Shown in pieces: positions 61,129 to 64,000 of a stretch of DNA of 64,000 nucleotides; positions within the stretch are counted from its first letter, which is position 1, and every line of letters begins with the position of its first letter. Source of the DNA: Thauera carbonicopians (GTDB taxonomy: Bacteria > Pseudomonadota > Gammaproteobacteria > Burkholderiales > Rhodocyclaceae); assembly GCF_025699485.1 (NCBI RefSeq), contig NZ_JANUXN010000011.1, forward strand, positions 62,001 through 126,000, in the 5' to 3' direction. Position numbers and translations under genes: made by a program. Below the pieces are notes generated by a model that did not search any database, was not told where the DNA came from, and saw nothing but the letters and a program-made list of their open reading frames with translations.

Positions 61129-61866
61129 TCAGCGCTTGCTCTTGCTGGTGAAGAAGTCCGCCGGCATGCGCTTGACGGCATCCAGCGTGCGCAGGATGTG
61201 CTCGGTCAGGATCGAAGTGGCGCGGGTCGCGTCGCGTGCCATCGTCGCTTCGAACAAGGCCTGGTGCTCGGCGTGGATGTCGCGGGCGATCGGCTGGCGG
61301 AACAGGCTGATGCGGCGGTAGCGCTCGGACTGCTGGTAGAGGATGTGCTGGAAATGACGGATCCAGCGTGAGCTGGATGCCGAGATGAGGGCTTCATGGA
61401 AAGCGCGATTGCGGCTCTCCCATTCCTCCGTGGTGCCGACGTCGTGGTCGGCGAGGCGCTGTTCGGCGCGCGAGAGGCGGTGGAAGGCGGCGACGACGGC
61501 GGCCTCCCAGTCCTCGCCGCCGGAGGCGATCGACTGCCGCAGGGCCTCGGTTTCCAGCAGCACGCGGGTGCGGGTGATGTCCTCGAAGTCGGCGATGGAG
61601 ATCGGCGCGACGCGGAAGCCGCGCTGTCCCTGGGCAACGACGAGGGCGTCGGTCACCAGCAGCAGCAGCGCTTCTCGCAGCGTGCCGGCGCCGACGTCGT
61701 AGTGCTCCTTGAGGTGCTCGACGCGCAGCTTCTCGCCCGGTGCGTGGACGCCCTCGATGATGTCGCGGCGCAGGCGCTGGTAGGCACCTTCGACCAGGGT
61801 CTTGGGTTCTTCGTGGGAATCCGTGGCTTGGCTCAGGGCAGCTTGGGACAGGACGGTTTCGCTCAT
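61129..61866 (-). CDS. GntR-family (FCD-domain) transcriptional regulator
   Basis: This 245-residue protein has an N-terminal winged helix (AYQRLRRDIIEGVHAPGEKLRVEHLKEHY as the start, about 27-55, split by the turn) and a C-terminal FCD ligand-binding domain with metal-binding-type histidines (about 90-230). GntR-family repressors named AphS or PhcS keep phenol meta-pathway genes off in Comamonas; position and type suggest the same role here. It is divergent from the hbpS-dmpC unit and convergent with dmpB. Two candidate operators lie in its own promoter region. Confidence 0.86.
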   Translation of the reverse strand: MSETVLSQAALSQATDSHEEPKTLVEGAYQRLRRDIIEGVHAPGEKLRVEHLKEHYDVGAGTLREALLLLVTDALVVAQGQRGFRVAPISIADFEDITRTRVLLETEALRQSIASGGEDWEAAVVAAFHRLSRAEQRLADHDVGTTEEWESRNRAFHEALISASSSRWIRHFQHILYQQSERYRRISLFRQPIARDIHAEHQALFEATMARDATRATSILTEHILRTLDAVKRMPADFFTSKSKR

Positions 61867-61935
61867 GGTGGCGCGGGATCCGAAGGGATAGCTCTTTCGC
61901 ATTCTAGCTGACGGCAGGCATTGCGGTAGATCGTT

Positions 61936-61983
61936 AAAATCTCGAGAAAGTATATTGACATCGAGAAAATGATGATCTAATTT
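61936..61983. promoter_or_regulatory. divergent control region with two putative GntR operators and a -35 element
   Basis: AAAATCTCGAGAAAG (61936-61950) and TTGACATCGAGAAAA (61955-61969) carry the shared core 19 bases apart, about two helical turns. The second overlaps a perfect -35, TTGACA (61955-61960), with a weak TAATTT (61978-61983) 17 bases on. A repressor here would block the hbpS-dmpC promoter and could autoregulate the GntR gene. Confidence 0.55.
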
Positions 61984-62025
61984 CTTGCACAACCAGCCCC
62001 GTGGGGCGCAAGGGGAGTCGGAACG

Positions 62026-62463
62026 ATGGAATTGGCCGTCACACAGAGCGCGATCAGTTGGGAAGCTGCCCATACGGCAGTGGAGGCCGTGGTGCAGGAG
62101 GCGGAGAAGCGCGGCCTGCGCATCAGCGTCGGCGTGGCCGATGCCGCGGGCAATCTGGTCGCCTTCCTGCGCATGCCCGGGGCATTTCCGCAGTCGATCG
62201 CGATTGCCATCGACAAGGCCTACACCGCCGGCGGCTTCGGCTTTCCGACCGGCGACTGGATGAAGGCGGTCGGCGACAACGAGGGCATGAAGCTCGGCTT
62301 CAGTGCCCGGCCCCGGCTGGTCGTGTTCGGCGGCGGGCTGCCGATCCGCAGCGGAGGGGTATTGCTTGGCGGCATCGGCGTCTCCGGTGCCACGGAAGAA
62401 CAGGACGGCATCTGTGCGCAGGCTGGTCTGCGCGCGATCGGTGCCGACGACATCGAAGCGTGA
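62026..62463 (+). CDS. HbpS/GlcG-like (DUF336) protein
   Basis: This 145-residue single-domain protein has the DUF336 fold, with GVADAAGNLVAFLRM (about 37-51), AIDKAYTA and GGVLLGGIGVSGATEEQD (about 106-123). Family members bind haem or cobalamin-like groups or small molecules and often sit in aromatic degradation operons without a proven job. No signal peptide is seen. The ATG at 62026 follows AGGGGAG; dmpC starts 12 bases after its stop. Confidence 0.87.
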   Translation: MELAVTQSAISWEAAHTAVEAVVQEAEKRGLRISVGVADAAGNLVAFLRMPGAFPQSIAIAIDKAYTAGGFGFPTGDWMKAVGDNEGMKLGFSARPRLVVFGGGLPIRSGGVLLGGIGVSGATEEQDGICAQAGLRAIGADDIEA

Positions 62464-62475
62464 GGAACGCAATCC

Positions 62476-63930
62476 ATGAAACAGATCCACAATTTCATCA
62501 ATGGCGAATTCGTCGCCACCGCCAAGTCCTTCGACAAGTTCTCGCCGCTGGACAACGCGCTGATCGCCAGGGTGCATGAGGCAGGCAAGACCGAAGTCGA
62601 TGCCGCCGTCGCCGCCGCGCGGGCCGCCTTGTCGGGGCCGTGGGGCCGCATGACGGTGGCCGACCGCGTCGATCTGCTCAACGCGGTGGCCGACGGCATC
62701 AACAAGCGTTTCGATGATTTCCTCGCCGCCGAATGCGCCGATACCGGCAAGCCGCGCAGCCTCGCCAGCCACATCGACATTCCGCGCGGCGCGGCCAACT
62801 TCAAGATATTTGCCGATGTCATCAAGAGCGTGCCGACCGAATTCTTCGAGATGGCGACGCCGGACGGCCGCGGTGCGCTGAACTATGCCGTGCGCCGCCC
62901 GGTGGGCGTGGTCGGTGTCATCTGTCCGTGGAACCTGCCCCTGCTGTTGATGACCTGGAAGGTCGGCCCCGCGCTGGCCTGCGGCAACACCGTGGTGGTG
63001 AAGCCTTCGGAGGAAACCCCGCAGACCGCCACCCTGCTCGGCGAGGTGATGAACGCAGTCGGCATGCCCAAAGGCGTCTACAACGTCGTGCACGGCTTTG
63101 GCCCGGGCTCGGCGGGCGAATTCGTCACCACGCATCCGAACGTCAATGCCATCACCTTCACCGGCGAGACCCGCACCGGCGCGGCGATCATGAAAGCGGC
63201 AGCGGAAGGTGCGCGTCCGGTGTCGCTCGAGATGGGCGGCAAGAATCCGGCGATCGTGTTCGCCGATTGCGATTTCGATGCCGCCATCGAAGGCACGATG
63301 CGCTCGGTCTTCGCCAACTGCGGCCAGGTCTGTCTGGGCACCGAGCGTGTCTATGTCGAGCGGCCGATCTTCGAGCGTTTCGTCGAGGCGCTGAAGAAGG
63401 GCGCCGAAGGACTCAGGCTCGGCCGCCCCGAGGATGCTGCCACCGGCCTCGGTCCGCTGATCTCGCAGGAGCACAAGCAGAAGGTGCTGTCCTACTACGA
63501 GAAGGCCAAGGCGCTGGGCGCCACCGTCGTCACCGGCGGTGGCGTGCCCGAGATGCCGGGCGAACTGGCGAACGGCGCCTGGGTGCAGCCGACGATCTGG
63601 ACCGGGCTGGACGACAGCTCGCCGATCGCGCGCGAGGAAATCTTCGGCCCCTGCACGCTGATCCTGCCGTTCGACGACGAGGACGAAGTGGTCCGCCGTG
63701 CCAACGATACCGACTACGGCCTGGCCTGCTCGGTGTGGACCCGCGACCTGGTACGCGCCCACCGCGTCGCGGGCCGTATCGAGGCCGGCTTGGTGTGGGT
63801 GAATTCCTGGTTCCTGCGCGACCTGCGCACGCCTTTCGGCGGCTCGAAGCAGTCCGGCATCGGTCGCGAAGGCGGCGTGCATTCGCTCGAGTTCTATACC
63901 GAGCTGAAGAACATCTGCATCAAGCTGTGA
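62476..63930 (+). CDS. dmpC: 2-hydroxymuconic semialdehyde dehydrogenase
   Basis: This 484-residue aldehyde dehydrogenase has general base E252 in SLEMGGKNP and nucleophile C286 in GQVCLG, plus the NAD site PWNLPLLL. Its sequence follows DmpC/XylG, which oxidises the catechol ring-cleavage product to 2-hydroxymuconate in the oxalocrotonate branch. It follows the HbpS-like gene directly, and another meta-pathway gene begins 11 bases downstream. Confidence 0.95.
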   Translation: MKQIHNFINGEFVATAKSFDKFSPLDNALIARVHEAGKTEVDAAVAAARAALSGPWGRMTVADRVDLLNAVADGINKRFDDFLAAECADTGKPRSLASHIDIPRGAANFKIFADVIKSVPTEFFEMATPDGRGALNYAVRRPVGVVGVICPWNLPLLLMTWKVGPALACGNTVVVKPSEETPQTATLLGEVMNAVGMPKGVYNVVHGFGPGSAGEFVTTHPNVNAITFTGETRTGAAIMKAAAEGARPVSLEMGGKNPAIVFADCDFDAAIEGTMRSVFANCGQVCLGTERVYVERPIFERFVEALKKGAEGLRLGRPEDAATGLGPLISQEHKQKVLSYYEKAKALGATVVTGGGVPEMPGELANGAWVQPTIWTGLDDSSPIAREEIFGPCTLILPFDDEDEVVRRANDTDYGLACSVWTRDLVRAHRVAGRIEAGLVWVNSWFLRDLRTPFGGSKQSGIGREGGVHSLEFYTELKNICIKL

Positions 63931-63941
63931 GGCCGGCCGCG

Positions 63942-64000
63942 ATGAGCGCTAGCAGCCCCGAGATCGCCGACAGCATCGTCGCTGCCGGCATCCGTACCAA
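63942..64000 (+). CDS. dmpD: start of 2-hydroxymuconic semialdehyde hydrolase, cut by window end
   Basis: Only 19 codons are visible. The peptide SPEIADSIVAAGIRT matches the N-terminal pattern of DmpD/XylF hydrolases (NPEIxxxIxAAGIRT). The gene is expected at this place after dmpC. The assignment is good but rests on a short sequence. Confidence 0.7.
   Translation, partial: MSASSPEIADSIVAAGIRT

Overview
The window looks like a chromosomal segment of a high-GC betaproteobacterium of the Rhodocyclales (Thauera/Azoarcus type). This rests on gene content and codon bias: a soxCDYZAX-B thiosulfate-oxidation cluster, a cbb3 oxidase locus with FNR-type control, class I polyhydroxyalkanoate synthase, and a multicomponent phenol hydroxylase meta-cleavage cluster. 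The genus is an inference from gene order and protein character, not from a database search.

Layout. 1-5.1 kb holds housekeeping genes: a cold-shock protein, rpmG/rpmB, radC, coaBC, dut, a Nudix hydrolase and a cytochrome c4. 5.2-13.8 kb is sulfur oxidation: a flavocytochrome c pair (fccB/fccA, SoxF/SoxE-like) divergent from soxCDYZAX and soxB, with a terminator and a repeat-like element separating soxX from soxB. 13.8-16.2 kb carries an orphan DUF4212 protein and an atypical EF-G-like GTPase. 16.3-19.3 kb is a McrBC type IV restriction module of visibly different base composition. 19.5-27 kb is a run of membrane proteins (BT1-like MFS, LrgA/LrgB, a nucleoside-recognition protein, EamA, TSUP and a second MFS) interrupted by tRNA-Thr(CGU).

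27-45.7 kb covers a short-chain dehydrogenase, then the microaerobic respiration locus: ccoI, ccoS, ccoNOQP, ccoG, ccoH, a small membrane protein and a universal stress protein. It continues with an RNA-processing-type metallo-beta-lactamase, phaC, a DNR-like regulator, a SirB-like protein, fnr, hemN, a TauE-like membrane protein and ppa. At least four TTGAY-N4-RTCAA boxes lie in front of these genes. One of them, with a strong terminator 100 bp downstream, suggests an unannotated FNR-controlled small RNA between ccoS and ccoN.

45.9-64 kb is phenol catabolism: a DmpR/XylR-type sigma54 activator, a divergent ferredoxin gene, phenol hydroxylase dmpKLMNOP, a four-gene envelope cassette (YCF48-like lipoprotein, MMPL/RND transporter, DUF1302 and DUF1329), catechol 2,3-dioxygenase, a GntR/FCD regulator, an HbpS-like protein, 2-hydroxymuconic semialdehyde dehydrogenase, and the start of the next meta-pathway gene at the window edge. 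Two sigma54-type promoters are readable. A shared AT-rich motif with core ATCGAGA/CTCGAGA recurs at five positions in the four control regions of this cluster. My main proposal is that it is the operator of the GntR-family regulator, which would tie the activator-driven promoters, the envelope cassette and the lower pathway into one regulon.

The least described elements are the envelope cassette inside the phenol operon, the putative GntR operator set and the putative ccoS-ccoN small RNA.
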